Source: Nitrospirota bacterium
GTDB taxonomy: Bacteria > Nitrospirota > Thermodesulfovibrionia > Thermodesulfovibrionales > UBA9159
Assembly: GCA_023475105.1 (NCBI GenBank)
Contig: JAMCWJ010000019.1
Span: 1 to 43,408, forward strand
Direction: 5' to 3'
DNA: 43,408 bases
Shown: in pieces, positions 34,232 to 43,280 of the stretch
How the letters are laid out: the number at the start of each line of letters is the position of its first letter
How positions within the stretch are numbered: the stretch's first letter is position 1
Translations under genes and position numbers: made by a program
Notes under the pieces: generated by a model
The model's database searches: none
The model's input: the letters and a program-made list of their open reading frames with translations, nothing else
What the model was told of the DNA's origin: nothing

Positions 34232-34410
34232 GCGTGCATTTCCCGCAGGCATCCCGCGGGCGTTCCGTATCGTTCGTGGGCGGGATTCTCATTCTCGCTC
34301 CGCTCCGAGGTCTTTGCCTCCTTATTTTCCGGAGCGGGTGGCTGAAACCGCCCGGAGCCGCTGTCCCGCCTGATACAGATCTCGGTGTCTGAAGTTTATG
34401 AATAATGCAG
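34232..34410. repeat. Gap holding a dispersed repeat copy
   Basis: 34289-34375 (CTCATTCTCGCTCCGCTCCG, then ACCGCCCGGAG and GTCCCGCCTGAT) is a diverged copy of 3508-3610. A fragment in the other orientation lies at 38284-38305. Just before it, CCCGCAGGCATCCCGCGGG near 34243 could form a small hairpin after the pilT-like gene. No coding sequence. Confidence 0.45.
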
Positions 34411-35625
34411 CTACAGATGCCTCTCGATCACTCCCTTTGTCTCGAGGCTTTCGAACTCATAGTCCTGCGCTCTTCTGCCGAAGCAGATGCCGAGACTTTC
34501 AAAAAGGGCGATCTCGCTCACATCGACCTCTCTCCTCTTTATTGCGTCCGAGGTCGGTATGTAGGATACCTTCTTGCCGCTCACGTCGACCACGGTGTTT
34601 CCGGTCTTTCCCCCGAGCAGGAGGAGCACTGCCGCCGCTCCCGCCCTGTAGCCGAAATTGACGTCATAGGCCGAGGTCTGTCCGGAGCGCACAAGATGGC
34701 TCGGCGTTATCTCCCGCACCTCGGGAACCTCGTACACGCCGGGGGCGTACATGCCCGTCCTCTTCATAAACTCCTTCACCTCGGGATCGGCCTTCATCCT
34801 CTTCTCTATCTGCTGCCGCACATACTTTCCCGCCCCTGCAAGCTTTCTGTGCCCGAAGGCGTCGGGGCCCGCAGATTCGTCGTAAAGCAGATCTCCGCCT
34901 GCGGTCTTGATCCCTTCGGCCACGACCATCATGTACGTCCCTGCCTTGACATCGCTCCTTTCGACCCTGGCAAAGTAGGTGGCCTTGATATGGTCATAGA
35001 CCACGTCGAAATCTACAGGGATTTCCGGTATCAGGATGCAATCGGCCTCCGCGCCCACACCTCCGCGAAAGGCGGTATGCCCTACATATCTGCCGAAGAC
35101 CTCGACGACCATGATGCGATTGTGGCTCATGCCGGTCGTCTTGAGGTCCCTCACCATGACCGCGATCCTGTTTATGGCGGAATCGCCTCCCACGCTGTAG
35201 GTCTGGAGATCGAGGTCCATAGTCTTGGGGACGTGGACGCAGGGGATGCCCCGGCTTCCCAGGTCGACAACAACACTTCCGGTATCGTCGCCCCCGCTGA
35301 TGACCAGTGCGTCCACCCGGAATTTCTCGAGGCCTTTCCTGATGCGTCCGTAAGTGTCGGGGTCCGCTATCTTGCTGATCTTCACCCGCGAATGGCCCGC
35401 CTCGGAGCCGGCGAGGGATGCCTCGATGCGGCTCACCCTTTCCGCATTGAGTTCGACGACCTTGTCCATATCGATCAGGTTGTAAAGACCTGCATAGCCG
35501 TTCGGAATGATCACGGATTCGATTCCGTGGGCATAGGCCTCCCTCGCGACACCCTTGATGACTGCGTTAAGTCCCCCAGCGTCGCCGCCGCTCGTTATGA
35601 TCCCGATCTTCTTGATGTCAGGCAT
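34411..35625 (-). CDS. 6-phosphofructokinase, pyrophosphate-type signature
   Basis: A 404-residue PfkA-superfamily enzyme of glycolysis phosphorylating fructose 6-phosphate. GIITSGGDAGGLNAVI binds the phosphoryl donor; VISGGDDTGS has Asp where ATP enzymes have Gly (GGDGS), and PKTMDLDL has the Lys typical of pyrophosphate-dependent forms. MVVEVFGRYVGHTA and FGYRAGAAAVLLLL follow. I therefore expect PPi as donor, making the step reversible; this is inference from two residues. It lies 42 bases from the aldolase gene on the same strand, an Embden-Meyerhof pair. Confidence 0.88.
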   Translation of the reverse strand: MPDIKKIGIITSGGDAGGLNAVIKGVAREAYAHGIESVIIPNGYAGLYNLIDMDKVVELNAERVSRIEASLAGSEAGHSRVKISKIADPDTYGRIRKGLEKFRVDALVISGGDDTGSVVVDLGSRGIPCVHVPKTMDLDLQTYSVGGDSAINRIAVMVRDLKTTGMSHNRIMVVEVFGRYVGHTAFRGGVGAEADCILIPEIPVDFDVVYDHIKATYFARVERSDVKAGTYMMVVAEGIKTAGGDLLYDESAGPDAFGHRKLAGAGKYVRQQIEKRMKADPEVKEFMKRTGMYAPGVYEVPEVREITPSHLVRSGQTSAYDVNFGYRAGAAAVLLLLGGKTGNTVVDVSGKKVSYIPTSDAIKRREVDVSEIALFESLGICFGRRAQDYEFESLETKGVIERHL

Positions 35626-35667
35626 ACGTTTCCTCCTTGCCCTGCGTTGCTCCCGCGCGCTGTGCGA

Positions 35668-37040
35668 TCAGTCGAGCAATCCGGGGTTGATTTCTTTCGG
35701 AACGACTACCGGCTTCACGGTCCTGGCCACGATATCGGTCGTGTTCCCGACCTTCAGTTTTTCGAAGAGGAGGCCGAACCGGTCCCCGAGCTCCTTCATT
35801 ATCGGCTCTTTCACATCGCCGGGCAGGTCCCACCATCTCTTCTTCAGGGGGCCGAACCCCTTCTTCCTCGTGCTGTAGATGAACTGCTCCTCTGTCTGCC
35901 CTTCCTTCCGTTCCTTGGCGTATTCCTGCATCGATCCTGCTTTATGAAGGCGTATATCTCTTCTCTGAATCCCGCGGGAAGGTGTTTGCTGTCGTAGACG
36001 ATGTTCTGGAACCCCGTTGCGAGGTGGACCTCCGATGTGCCTGTTTTCGGGAACATGTCGAAGGCTTCTTCAGGGAGTGTCGATGCGCCGTGCTGGACCG
36101 CGCCCGAAAGACCGTACTCCTTTCTCGCAATTTCCGAAAGGCTTTTGAGAGTCTCGAAATCGATCTTCACCTTGGCGAGCGTTCCATCCGGAAGAACGAC
36201 GCCGCCGTGGCTGGTCCCTGTCTGGACGCTCAGCTTCGAAAGGCCCTTGCTCCTGTCTTTGAAGGTCTCCCTGAATCCGTCGAGGTAAGCCCTCAGCTCC
36301 TCGGATGAACTGTTCTTCCCTCCTATCTCGCCTATCTCCCCGCCGACCGAGACGTCAATGCCGGGGGGCTGGATCTCCCTGATGCCGCAGGCCAGCTCCG
36401 CAGTCTTTTCGAAATTCGGCCTCTGCTGTTCCTTCACCCCGGGTTTTTCGAGGTCGACGAGCGTGGAGGAGTCGATATCGATATTATAGAATTCCGCGCC
36501 GATCGCCTCAGCGATCAGACCCTTCACGTAATTCGTTTCGGGGACGGGGTCGGAGAGGTAATTCTTCCGTACGAGCTGGAAGTGGTCGCCCTGAATAAAG
36601 ACCGGGCCCCTGAACCCTTCTCTCACTGCGGCCGCGAGAACCACGGCCGCGTATTCAAGGGGCCTCTGCTTTGTGTAGCCTATCTCCGAGCGGGCGATCT
36701 CGAAAATGAAGGAGCCCACGTTCTTCTCGATCGCTTTCCTGAACACGGCCTTCGCGGTGTCGTACGTCAGTCCCCTGATGTTCATCGCGGGCACGGTGAA
36801 GCCCGCGTAATTGCGGCCCAGCTCCTCGTACAGGCCTTGGATCGATGCAGGAATCGCGCCCGAAGCCTTTGCCAGTTCTTTCAAGAATACGAGGAGGTCT
36901 TTCTTCGTCGCCTCGTCTTCGGCGAATACCGCGTCATAGACGAGTCCGTCCATAAGGTTCCGCAAGGCATTGGGATCATTGATCCGGAGCTTTCCGTCGG
37001 CCGTCGATACAATTCTCTTCAGCTTCGTGAAATGCGTCAT
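35668..37040 (-). pseudogene. Class II fructose-bisphosphate aldolase, frameshifted near the C-terminus
   Basis: From ATG 37040 (GAGGGAAG ribosome site) the frame encodes a long class II aldolase: AGFTVPAMNIRGLTYDTAKA, FIQGDHFQLV, DIDSSTLVDL, VSVGGEIGEIGG, QTGTSHGGVVLPDG and VQHGASTLPEEAFDMFPK, including the metal-binding His residues. After EEIYAFIK (bases 35940-35948) it would leave the family, but the next frame carries the rest, GSMQEYAKERKEGQTEEQF to GLLD at 35668. Adding one base near 35943 restores about 457 residues. The conserved barrel is complete; the lost ~90 residues include a basic tail of this subtype. Mutation or sequencing error cannot be separated. Confidence 0.85.
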
Positions 37041-37201
37041 GTGCTTCCCTCCTCTTTTTCTTTCAGTTCTTCCCCCAGGGGGGGATCTCCTGCAGGCCCG
37101 GACTTCGTTCCGGCACAGGAACGTGTTCAGGCAGTGCAGCCTTCCGCGTGGGACGGACACCTTCCTGTTGTCTTCGTTTTAGCCCTCTATCAGCGTGCGA
37201 T

Positions 37202-37249
37202 GCCCGGAAGTAACTGCCGGTCGGACGTGACCGGCAGTTACTTCCGGGC
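37202..37249. terminator. 21-bp perfect inverted repeat at a gene end
   Basis: GCCCGGAAGTAACTGCCGGTC (arm 37202-37222) is exactly complementary to 37229-37249, with a 6-base loop GGACGT. The right arm contains the last codons and TAA of the minus-strand gene ending at 37238. On the plus strand it is followed by CTTTCT. No long T-run follows on the minus strand, so as a terminator it is incomplete; it may be a barrier hairpin or repeat. Confidence 0.5.
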
Positions 37250-38128
37250 CTTTCTGAAATAGCTGCTCAAGACCTTCTCCACATTATTCACTATACTCCC
37301 TTTTGCGTTTATTATAAAGATTTTGTTCTCTGCCTGGAAGAGTTCTTTTTCGATGCGTTCGATGGGGGAAGACCGGCCGGACGATACCCCTCGGCCCGCG
37401 CAGGAGGAAAACGCGCCGGGGGGCCTTTTCCCGAGTTCCTCTTCGAACATCGGCACGATCTTGTCCTTCATCCGCAGTTCCGTGTCGATGAAGAATACGG
37501 CGATCTCGGGCGCAAGGTCGAGGATCCTGTCGAGGAAAGCGGAAATCTCGTTGGCATAGATCTGTCGCGGAGGGGATGACTTTATTTCCATATATAGCAG
37601 CGAGCCGTCCATTTTTGCTATGAGGTCATAGTCGCCTCCTACCGCGGGCCTTTTGAACTTTATTCCCCAGATAGCCTCCGCTCCAAACTCCCGCTTGAAT
37701 ACCTCGGACAGAAACCATTCAAGGGTGGGGCCGAAACTCTTCACCGGCTTCTTTTTCAGACGGTAGGAACCGCCTTCCCCGCCCCGCTTTCCCGCAAGCC
37801 CTATCCTGCGGAGAAACGCCACATATTCTTCCGTAACCCCCTGTGTCGCGTACCGCGTGACATCCCCGACGGCAAACCCGCTCTGCCGCTTTATCACGTC
37901 CCTCAGAAAGAGCCGGAAGGAGTATCTGTGCAGAAACCGGTAATACTCGTCGATATATCTTTTTGCGGGCAGGAGGAGGTCGTCGGAAGGTTCTTTTTTG
38001 TAAATCCTGAACCCCCTCCTTCGGAGCAGGACCGGCAGGGAGGCGGTCAGTCCGGAAAGGGCCTTTCTGAGCCTCCCGATCTCGGTCTTCAGGGAAAGGA
38101 TCTCTTCCCGAAGTTGCTCCTCGCTCAT
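37238..38128 (-). CDS. PD-(D/E)XK nuclease-like protein of unknown role
   Basis: A 296-residue protein. An N-terminal coiled coil (about 3-30, EEQLREEILSLKTEIGRLRK) is followed by a helical DNA-binding-like region (70-125, including VTEEYVAFLRRIGLAG) and a domain with the PD-(D/E)XK nuclease pattern: GGDYDLIAKMDGSLLYMEIKSS, with Asp168, Glu181 and Lys183 in the right spacing. Such folds occur in Holliday-junction resolvase-like and restriction enzymes. I do not recognise the full-length family. It is single, with no methylase or partner nearby, so a restriction role is not supported. The 21-bp hairpin overlaps its end. Confidence 0.75.
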   Translation of the reverse strand: MSEEQLREEILSLKTEIGRLRKALSGLTASLPVLLRRRGFRIYKKEPSDDLLLPAKRYIDEYYRFLHRYSFRLFLRDVIKRQSGFAVGDVTRYATQGVTEEYVAFLRRIGLAGKRGGEGGSYRLKKKPVKSFGPTLEWFLSEVFKREFGAEAIWGIKFKRPAVGGDYDLIAKMDGSLLYMEIKSSPPRQIYANEISAFLDRILDLAPEIAVFFIDTELRMKDKIVPMFEEELGKRPPGAFSSCAGRGVSSGRSSPIERIEKELFQAENKIFIINAKGSIVNNVEKVLSSYFRKARK

Positions 38129-38207
38129 GAGAAGTGAGTGTACGCTCCTTTTCCGTTTATAGTAAGTGCGGAGGGACGTTTTGTCAAACAGGACGACTTC
38201 TCCGATA

Positions 38208-38350
38208 ATCCATCATCGACTTTGCGTATCGACTCTGCGTGAGGATGCATTCGAACGGTTTCAGCGGGCCGTAGGCCCGGTGCTTCGGAGCGAAGCGAGA
38301 ATGAGAAAGAATGCCGTCCTCACGCAGTATCAGTGTTCATTGATGGTGGA
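38208..38350. repeat. MITE-like imperfect inverted repeat
   Basis: Left arm 38209-38252 (TCCATCATCGACTT ... ACTCTGCGTGAGGATGCATTC) and right arm 38309-38348 (GAATGCCGTCCTCACGCAGT ... CATTGATGG) are imperfect reverse complements, identical through CTGCGTGAGGA. The centre holds GGGCCGTAGGCCC and CTTCGGAGCGAAGCGAGAAT, the latter a reversed piece of the dispersed repeat at 3508 and 34289. No coding capacity; it fills the gap before the PD-(D/E)XK gene. Confidence 0.5.
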
Positions 38351-38389
38351 TTCAGGTTTCTCCCGGCACCTCATCAAAATCCGGCGGGA

Positions 38390-39190
38390 TCATTCTGCCG
38401 GCGTCAGCTTTTCGATCGGGACGTGCGTCGGATCGGTCTCTGTCCCTGGCGGAGCGGCGCTCTCCCCCGTCACCTCTTCGTATTCCGGAATGACGATGCC
38501 CCGTCTAACCATGATGCGATAAATAATATCCGCCCGATTCAGCACATACCGCCGGCTTCCGGCGGGATTGTATCTCCTCGGGTTAGGCAGGACGGCTGCA
38601 AGTCTGGCTGCCTCCTCTGCGCTAAGTTCTGACGAGGATTTCCCGTAGTAGTGTCGGGCCGCGGCCTCGGCGCCGAAGATCCCGTCTCCCCACTCCACGA
38701 CGTTGAGGTAAAGCTCGAGTATTCTCTTCTTCGAAAGGACCCGTTCCATCCTCCACGTGATAACCGCCTCGGCGATCTTGCGCGGGAGGTTCTTCGAGGG
38801 GGAGAGATAAAGGTTTTTCGCCAATTGCTGGCTGATAGTGCTGCCCCCGAGTTTGAACTTCTTCGCCTGTATGTCCTTTTCTATCGCCTTGTGTATCGCC
38901 TCGTAATCAAAACCCTGATGCTTCCAGAATTTGTCGTCTTCGGCGATCAGCACCGCCTTCACGAGGTAGGACGAAACGTGCGACAGAGGCGCCCATACCT
39001 TGGTGATCCTGTATTTCTTCCCTTTCTTTTTCGCCTCCTTTTCCCGGTATTCCATAAAGGAGGTCTTCCGGGGATTTTCCTTCCGAAGCTTTGCGATGTC
39101 GGGAAAGGAGAATGCCGCCCAGAGGAGGATCCCGAAAAACACGACGAGGAGAAGAGCCGTTTTAGAGAAAAAACGCTGTTTTGCTTTCAT
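38390..39190 (-). CDS. mtgA: Monofunctional biosynthetic peptidoglycan transglycosylase
   Basis: A 266-residue MtgA. One N-terminal membrane anchor (TALLLVVFFGILLWAAFSF, about 11-29) precedes a GT51 glycosyltransferase domain with EDDKFWKHQGFDYEAIHKAI (catalytic Glu), GGSTISQQLAKNLYL, RKIAEAVITWRMERVLSKKR and ILELYLNVVEWGDGIFGAEA. It polymerises lipid II into glycan strands at the periplasmic face. There is no transpeptidase domain. The C-terminal 30 residues are proline/threonine-rich. The enzyme fits an envelope with peptidoglycan and outer membrane. Confidence 0.95.
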   Translation of the reverse strand: MKAKQRFFSKTALLLVVFFGILLWAAFSFPDIAKLRKENPRKTSFMEYREKEAKKKGKKYRITKVWAPLSHVSSYLVKAVLIAEDDKFWKHQGFDYEAIHKAIEKDIQAKKFKLGGSTISQQLAKNLYLSPSKNLPRKIAEAVITWRMERVLSKKRILELYLNVVEWGDGIFGAEAAARHYYGKSSSELSAEEAARLAAVLPNPRRYNPAGSRRYVLNRADIIYRIMVRRGIVIPEYEEVTGESAAPPGTETDPTHVPIEKLTPAE

Positions 39191-39635
39191 CGTAACAGAG
39201 AGCTGAGAGAGTTTTCATATACTTTACCTTAACGTAGCATAAAGATAGTATTTTAGGGAGACAGGTATGCTGAAAAACGCTTTTATCGCGATACCGACAA
39301 CAGCATCTGACATCATGAGGCGGTCTGAGCTGAGAGGCGCCACGGGTGAATTCAGAATCCGGGTGCATCTTTCAATGTCAAATCGCACTATAAAAGGTTT
39401 TGAAGTGTGTCTGTCTCCCTTTCCAGTGCAGTTGCAAGGTTTATGCACCATTATACCTTTGCCTAAAAGGGATTGGCAAATATGATATAATCGACCGTGA
39501 AGATGATTGTCTCCGGCAAAGTGCACCGGGAACCCTTTGCCCGGGAACCGCGAGAAGGGGTACGACCCTCGGCCTCTGCCCTCCTGAAATGAGTGCTTTT
39601 CGACCGACAGGAAAGAAACGAGCAACAGCTCTGCC
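39191..39635 (+). promoter_or_regulatory. Gap with a likely -10 box for the TPR membrane protein gene
   Basis: TGATATAATCG at 39483-39493 contains a perfect TATAAT (39486-39491). The -35 region is weak: TTGCCT at 39459 is 21 bases away. Transcription would give a leader of about 140 bases before the GTG at 39636. A 72-codon frame at 39267-39485 has no family and poor codon pattern; I do not call it. Confidence 0.35.
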
Positions 39636-41378
39636 GTGACCATAACGCCGGAAAAGAAGATCCTCTGGATTTCGTTCGGACTCATAGTCGTCCTCGTGGC
39701 GGCCGCCTACGGCCTTTCGCTGCGCAACGGTCTCGTCTGGGACGATGAAACCTTTATCGGCAATAACAAGTTCGTTCATGACCTTTCCCGCTGGCAGGAA
39801 TATTTTACGAATCCGAAATCGATTTCGGACGAGCCGATGCTGTCGAAAATGTACAGGCCCGTGCAGACTCTTTCTTTTGCACTCGATGTGCGCCTGTGGG
39901 GAACATGGATAGGAGGGTATCACCTCACCTCGCTGCTCCTTCATATCGCCTCCTGCATGGCGATCATCTTTATGTTAAGGACCCTGGTCGGACTTATTCC
40001 TGCGGTAACGGCTGCGTGCATTTTTGCGGTCCATCCGGCCCTGTCCGAAGGGGTCCTGAGTCTGGCCTCGAGGGGCAATCAACTGTATACGCTGTTCGGC
40101 CTTCTCTCCCTCGGGCTTTTTTTGAGGGTCGAGAGGATTTTTGACAGAAACCATATTCTTTCGGTCGCGGCCATGGCACTCGCCCTTTTTTCAAAGGAGC
40201 AGGCGATCGCTATTGTGGCTCTCCTCCCGCTTTTTCAGGTCTTTTCCGGAAGGCCCTGGCGCCTTCGGGAAAGACGGTCCGTCCTGCTCTATGCTCCTTT
40301 TTTCGCGGCGGCTGCCTGCTATCTGGCGGTCCGCTCGGCAGTGGTCGGAACGCCGGTCGTAATGCCTTATTGGGGGGGCTCGATCTGGATGACCCTGATG
40401 ATGCAGGCAAAAGTCTTCGCGACGTATCTGCGTTTATTGATCTGGCCCTTTCTCCTGAAGGGCAGATACGATGTGACCGTCCCCGCCGCTTTCCCGGACC
40501 TGCAGGTGCTGGGGGCGGTTCTGCTCAACCTGGCGGTGATCGCCCTCGGCGCATTTTCCCGGGGCCGCGGCGCCAGGGGGAAACTCATCTCCCTTGCGAT
40601 TGCCTGGTTCTATATTTCGCTGGCGCCGGTGTCGAACCTCATCCCGATACCGGGCGCTATGATGGGCGAACGCTTCCTCTACTTTACGTTTGCGGGCGTC
40701 ATCCCTTTGCTGACAGGGGCGGTGGAGATCGAGACGGGAAAGGGCGTCCGGAAGGCGGGCATCGTCCTCGGCAGCGCAGTTCTCGTTGCCTTTCTCGCCG
40801 CGGACGTTCGGAGGACATGCGTCTGGGAGAATAATAGGACCTTTTTCACCCTTCTGTCGAGCCAGCAGCCGGACGATTACGCGGTGCAGGTGAGGATGGC
40901 CCAGGTGGAACTCGCTTCGGGGGACGTGGCATCCGCCCTGCCGCGGCTGGAACGGCTCATACAGGGAACGATCTCATCCGTCCTGCCCGAATACGAGGTA
41001 GTGCCTCATTACTGGTATGGAAGAGCCCTTCTCGAGGCGAAACGCTTCCGCGAGGCCTATCGGGAATTTGCGATCGTGACGAAAATATCGCCTGCCGCGT
41101 TCAAGGACGTCTCATTGTTCCTGGCTGAAGCAGCCGCCAATTCAGGGGATATTGCAGGGGCCCGGCGGATACTGGAGGGTGAAGTGGAATCTTCGCCGGA
41201 CAACGACAGCGTATGGAACGGGCTCGGGAACATACAGTTAATGACGAAAGACATTCCGGGGGCCATCTCCTCGTACAGGCGTGCGCTTCAGATCAATCCG
41301 GGGAACAAGCAGGCGGCCGCAAATCTCCGCTACGCCCTCGAAGCAGGCGGCGGGCCTGCCCGCCGCCGAAACGATTAG
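39636..41378 (+). CDS. TMTC/PMT-like membrane glycosyltransferase with C-terminal TPRs
   Basis: A 580-residue integral membrane protein with roughly ten hydrophobic segments in the first ~390 residues and TPR-like repeats at the end (about 400-575; AWNGLGNI-type units such as VWNGLGNIQLMTKDIPGAIS). The N-terminal NGLVWDDETFIGNN, YRPVQTLSFALDVRLWG, GGYHLTSLLLHIASC and HPALSEGVLSLASRGNQLYT match the TMTC-like GT-C family, which transfers sugars from lipid-linked donors. The acidic WDDE in the first loop would be catalytic. Start is GTG at 39636. Acceptor and sugar are unknown. It converges on the lipoprotein gene with a 20-base gap. Confidence 0.82.
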   Translation: MTITPEKKILWISFGLIVVLVAAAYGLSLRNGLVWDDETFIGNNKFVHDLSRWQEYFTNPKSISDEPMLSKMYRPVQTLSFALDVRLWGTWIGGYHLTSLLLHIASCMAIIFMLRTLVGLIPAVTAACIFAVHPALSEGVLSLASRGNQLYTLFGLLSLGLFLRVERIFDRNHILSVAAMALALFSKEQAIAIVALLPLFQVFSGRPWRLRERRSVLLYAPFFAAAACYLAVRSAVVGTPVVMPYWGGSIWMTLMMQAKVFATYLRLLIWPFLLKGRYDVTVPAAFPDLQVLGAVLLNLAVIALGAFSRGRGARGKLISLAIAWFYISLAPVSNLIPIPGAMMGERFLYFTFAGVIPLLTGAVEIETGKGVRKAGIVLGSAVLVAFLAADVRRTCVWENNRTFFTLLSSQQPDDYAVQVRMAQVELASGDVASALPRLERLIQGTISSVLPEYEVVPHYWYGRALLEAKRFREAYREFAIVTKISPAAFKDVSLFLAEAAANSGDIAGARRILEGEVESSPDNDSVWNGLGNIQLMTKDIPGAISSYRRALQINPGNKQAAANLRYALEAGGGPARRRND

Positions 41379-41398
41379 CCGCCCCGGGAGCTCACCTT

Positions 41399-41920
41399 CT
41401 ACGATAAAGGGCCCTTCAGCAGGCGTATGTCGTCTATCCAGACAGTCCCCTTGCCGTTGATGACGAGGTTCAATTTTATGATGTCCGGCTTCTCACCCTT
41501 CTTCAGGAGAAAAGGGGTTTCCGCCGTTATCCACTGCATGGTACCGCTCACCGTGTTTTGAAGCCCTCTCGAGAAGAATTCTCCTTTCCCGGGGAAATGA
41601 CACCACATCTCGATATAGGCTTGACCTTCCAGGTCTTTCGCACGGAGCCTTGCCTGGTAAATCAGCCGTGCGTCCTCGATCTCGATGTCGCTGAGTTCAA
41701 AGAGTCTCACCACGGTCGGGGCCTCGGCGATGATCCTCAGGGATCCTTTCCCATCGCTCGAATCTTCAGCGTCGAGCTGGGCGCCGGAGCGCGTAATGAT
41801 CCCGTCGAGACTGTCCACGGGGAATTTCTTCAGTTCGACGACCTGAGAGGGGGATTTCGGGCAACCTGAAGCGACGAAGAGCAGAACGACGCACGTATAG
41901 AAAATCAAGCCGGCTTTCAT
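41399..41920 (-). CDS. Small lipoprotein of unknown function
   Basis: A 173-residue predicted lipoprotein. The signal peptide AGLIFYTCVVLLFVASGC has a lipobox (VASG-C) with the modified Cys at residue 20. The mature part is mainly beta: GSLRIIAEAPTVVRLFELSD, AYIEMWCHFPGKGEFFSRGL, GTVWIDDIRLLKG, a pattern recalling carbohydrate-binding jelly-roll domains (WIDDIRL near the end is common there). The ATG at 41920 is chosen for the signal peptide; the open frame extends upstream into argB. It lies 14 bases after argB and may be co-transcribed. Function not known. Confidence 0.75.
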   Translation of the reverse strand: MKAGLIFYTCVVLLFVASGCPKSPSQVVELKKFPVDSLDGIITRSGAQLDAEDSSDGKGSLRIIAEAPTVVRLFELSDIEIEDARLIYQARLRAKDLEGQAYIEMWCHFPGKGEFFSRGLQNTVSGTMQWITAETPFLLKKGEKPDIIKLNLVINGKGTVWIDDIRLLKGPLS

Positions 41921-41934
41921 AGTATCTCTGCCTT

Positions 41935-42810
41935 TCACCCCACTATTTCCGTTCCTATCCCCTCTTTCGTGAATATCTCGAGAAGCAGGCAGTGGGGCAC
42001 CCTGCCGTCGATGATATGGGTCTTTTTCACTCCCGCCTCCAGGGCACGTGTGCATGCCTGGACCTTCGGGAGCATGCCTCCCGAGACGGTCCCGTCGTCG
42101 ATATATTTCTTCACATTCTTTTTCGGGATGGTCGAGATCACCTTCCCCTTCTTATCCTTGATTCCGGGAACATCAGTAAGCAGTATCAGCTTTTCGGCCC
42201 TGAGCGCAGAGGCGATCGCAGAGGCAACATAGTCCGCGTTAATGTTGTATGCCTCACCCGAACTGCCGACGCCGATGGGGGAGATTACCGGGATAAAGCC
42301 GTCCCTCCGGAGCGAATCGAGGATGCCCGGATCGATCGAAGCGACCTCGCCCACAAGCCCGATGTCAAGGGTCTCCCCTTCCCCCGCTCCGGTATTCCTG
42401 ATGAGTTTCTTCTTTGCCTTCAGAAGCCCTGCGTCTTTGCCGCTCAGCCCAACCGCCTTGCCTCCATGTCCGTTGATCAGCGCAACGATCTCTTTGTTGA
42501 CGAGACCGCCCAGGACCATCTCGACGATATCCATCGTCTCCCTGTCCGTCACGCGCTGCCCCTGAATAAACGTCGGCTCCTTGCCCATCTTCTTCATCAT
42601 CTCGTTGATCTTCGGGCCGCCGCCATGGACGATTACCGGCCTGATCCCGATGAAATTCAGGAGCACCACGTCCCGGGCAAAAGAGTCTTTCAGCGTCCCT
42701 TCGACCTGCGCGGCGCCCCCGTACTTTATCACGAAGGTCTTTCCGCTAAAGGTGCGCATATACGGCAAAGAATCGATCAGGACCCTTGCCTTTTCGAGCA
42801 ATTTCTCCAT
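41935..42810 (-). CDS. argB: Acetylglutamate kinase
   Basis: A 291-residue ArgB of the amino acid kinase family, phosphorylating N-acetylglutamate in arginine synthesis. Visible: [20 protein letters not shown], the nucleotide/substrate glycine motif [50 protein letters not shown] and [20 protein letters not shown]. The N-terminal helix ([20 protein letters not shown]) fits the arginine-sensitive hexameric type, so feedback inhibition is plausible. No other arg genes are within the window. Confidence 0.97.
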   Translation of the reverse strand: MEKLLEKARVLIDSLPYMRTFSGKTFVIKYGGAAQVEGTLKDSFARDVVLLNFIGIRPVIVHGGGPKINEMMKKMGKEPTFIQGQRVTDRETMDIVEMVLGGLVNKEIVALINGHGGKAVGLSGKDAGLLKAKKKLIRNTGAGEGETLDIGLVGEVASIDPGILDSLRRDGFIPVISPIGVGSSGEAYNINADYVASAIASALRAEKLILLTDVPGIKDKKGKVISTIPKKNVKKYIDDGTVSGGMLPKVQACTRALEAGVKKTHIIDGRVPHCLLLEIFTKEGIGTEIVG

Positions 42811-43156
42811 CAGTTTTCCCTTTCAAAAACGGGGATACAGCCGGCCGGGTATCATACGACGAATTCCGGGCAGCCATGGCAGTGAAAGGCCGCCGCTCCT
42901 TCAAGGCCCTTCGCATGTTGGATTTTACATGAAAAGGGACGAATTTGCAAAAGCATTCTTCGGTCGAGACAAGCGGGAAGGCGGCCCGGGCCGACGTCCG
43001 GAAAGAACTGGCGGAGAGGGGGGGGGAAGGCACCCTCGAACGGCTATCGGTCTAAGTCCTTGTACTTCCTATCTTCAACATTACAGAGCTTCTCTGAATT
43101 CACGTTGTCACGTCTTCGTGTGTGCTATTTTGTGAATCAATTTGTGCACCAGTCTA
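42811..43156. other. Gap upstream of argB, nothing recognised
   Basis: About 350 bases without a credible gene. A short plus-strand stretch near 42927-42975 reads MKRDEFAKAFFGRDKREGG, but it has no family and is not called. G-rich runs follow near 43018. I see no clear promoter or riboswitch. Confidence 0.3.
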
Positions 43157-43280
43157 GGCTTACTAATACGTTCGTTAGTAGGATGTCATTCCCGCTTGTC
43201 GGGAATCCTTCTTAAGAGAGACTCCGGTCAAGCCGGAGTGACATTCAAAGGTATCCTACTTATGTTCCCCTTAGTAATCC
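43157..43280. repeat. MITE-like palindromic element, 124 bp
   Basis: The 28-base ends (43157-43184 and 43253-43280) are complementary at 20 positions, with AGTAGGAT/ATCCTACT exact at the inner side. Between them are two perfect hairpins: ATTCCCG-CTTGT-CGGGAAT (43188-43206) and ACTCCGG-TCAAG-CCGGAGT (43221-43239). A smaller TACTAA/TTAGTA palindrome sits in the left end. The hairpin words are common in dispersed bacterial repeats. The remaining 128 bases to the window end show nothing. Confidence 0.55.

Noticed and set aside
39267..39485. 72-codon open frame in the gap before the TMTC-like gene
   Set aside because: No recognisable family, unremarkable codon pattern, and it ends at the likely -10 box of the next gene.
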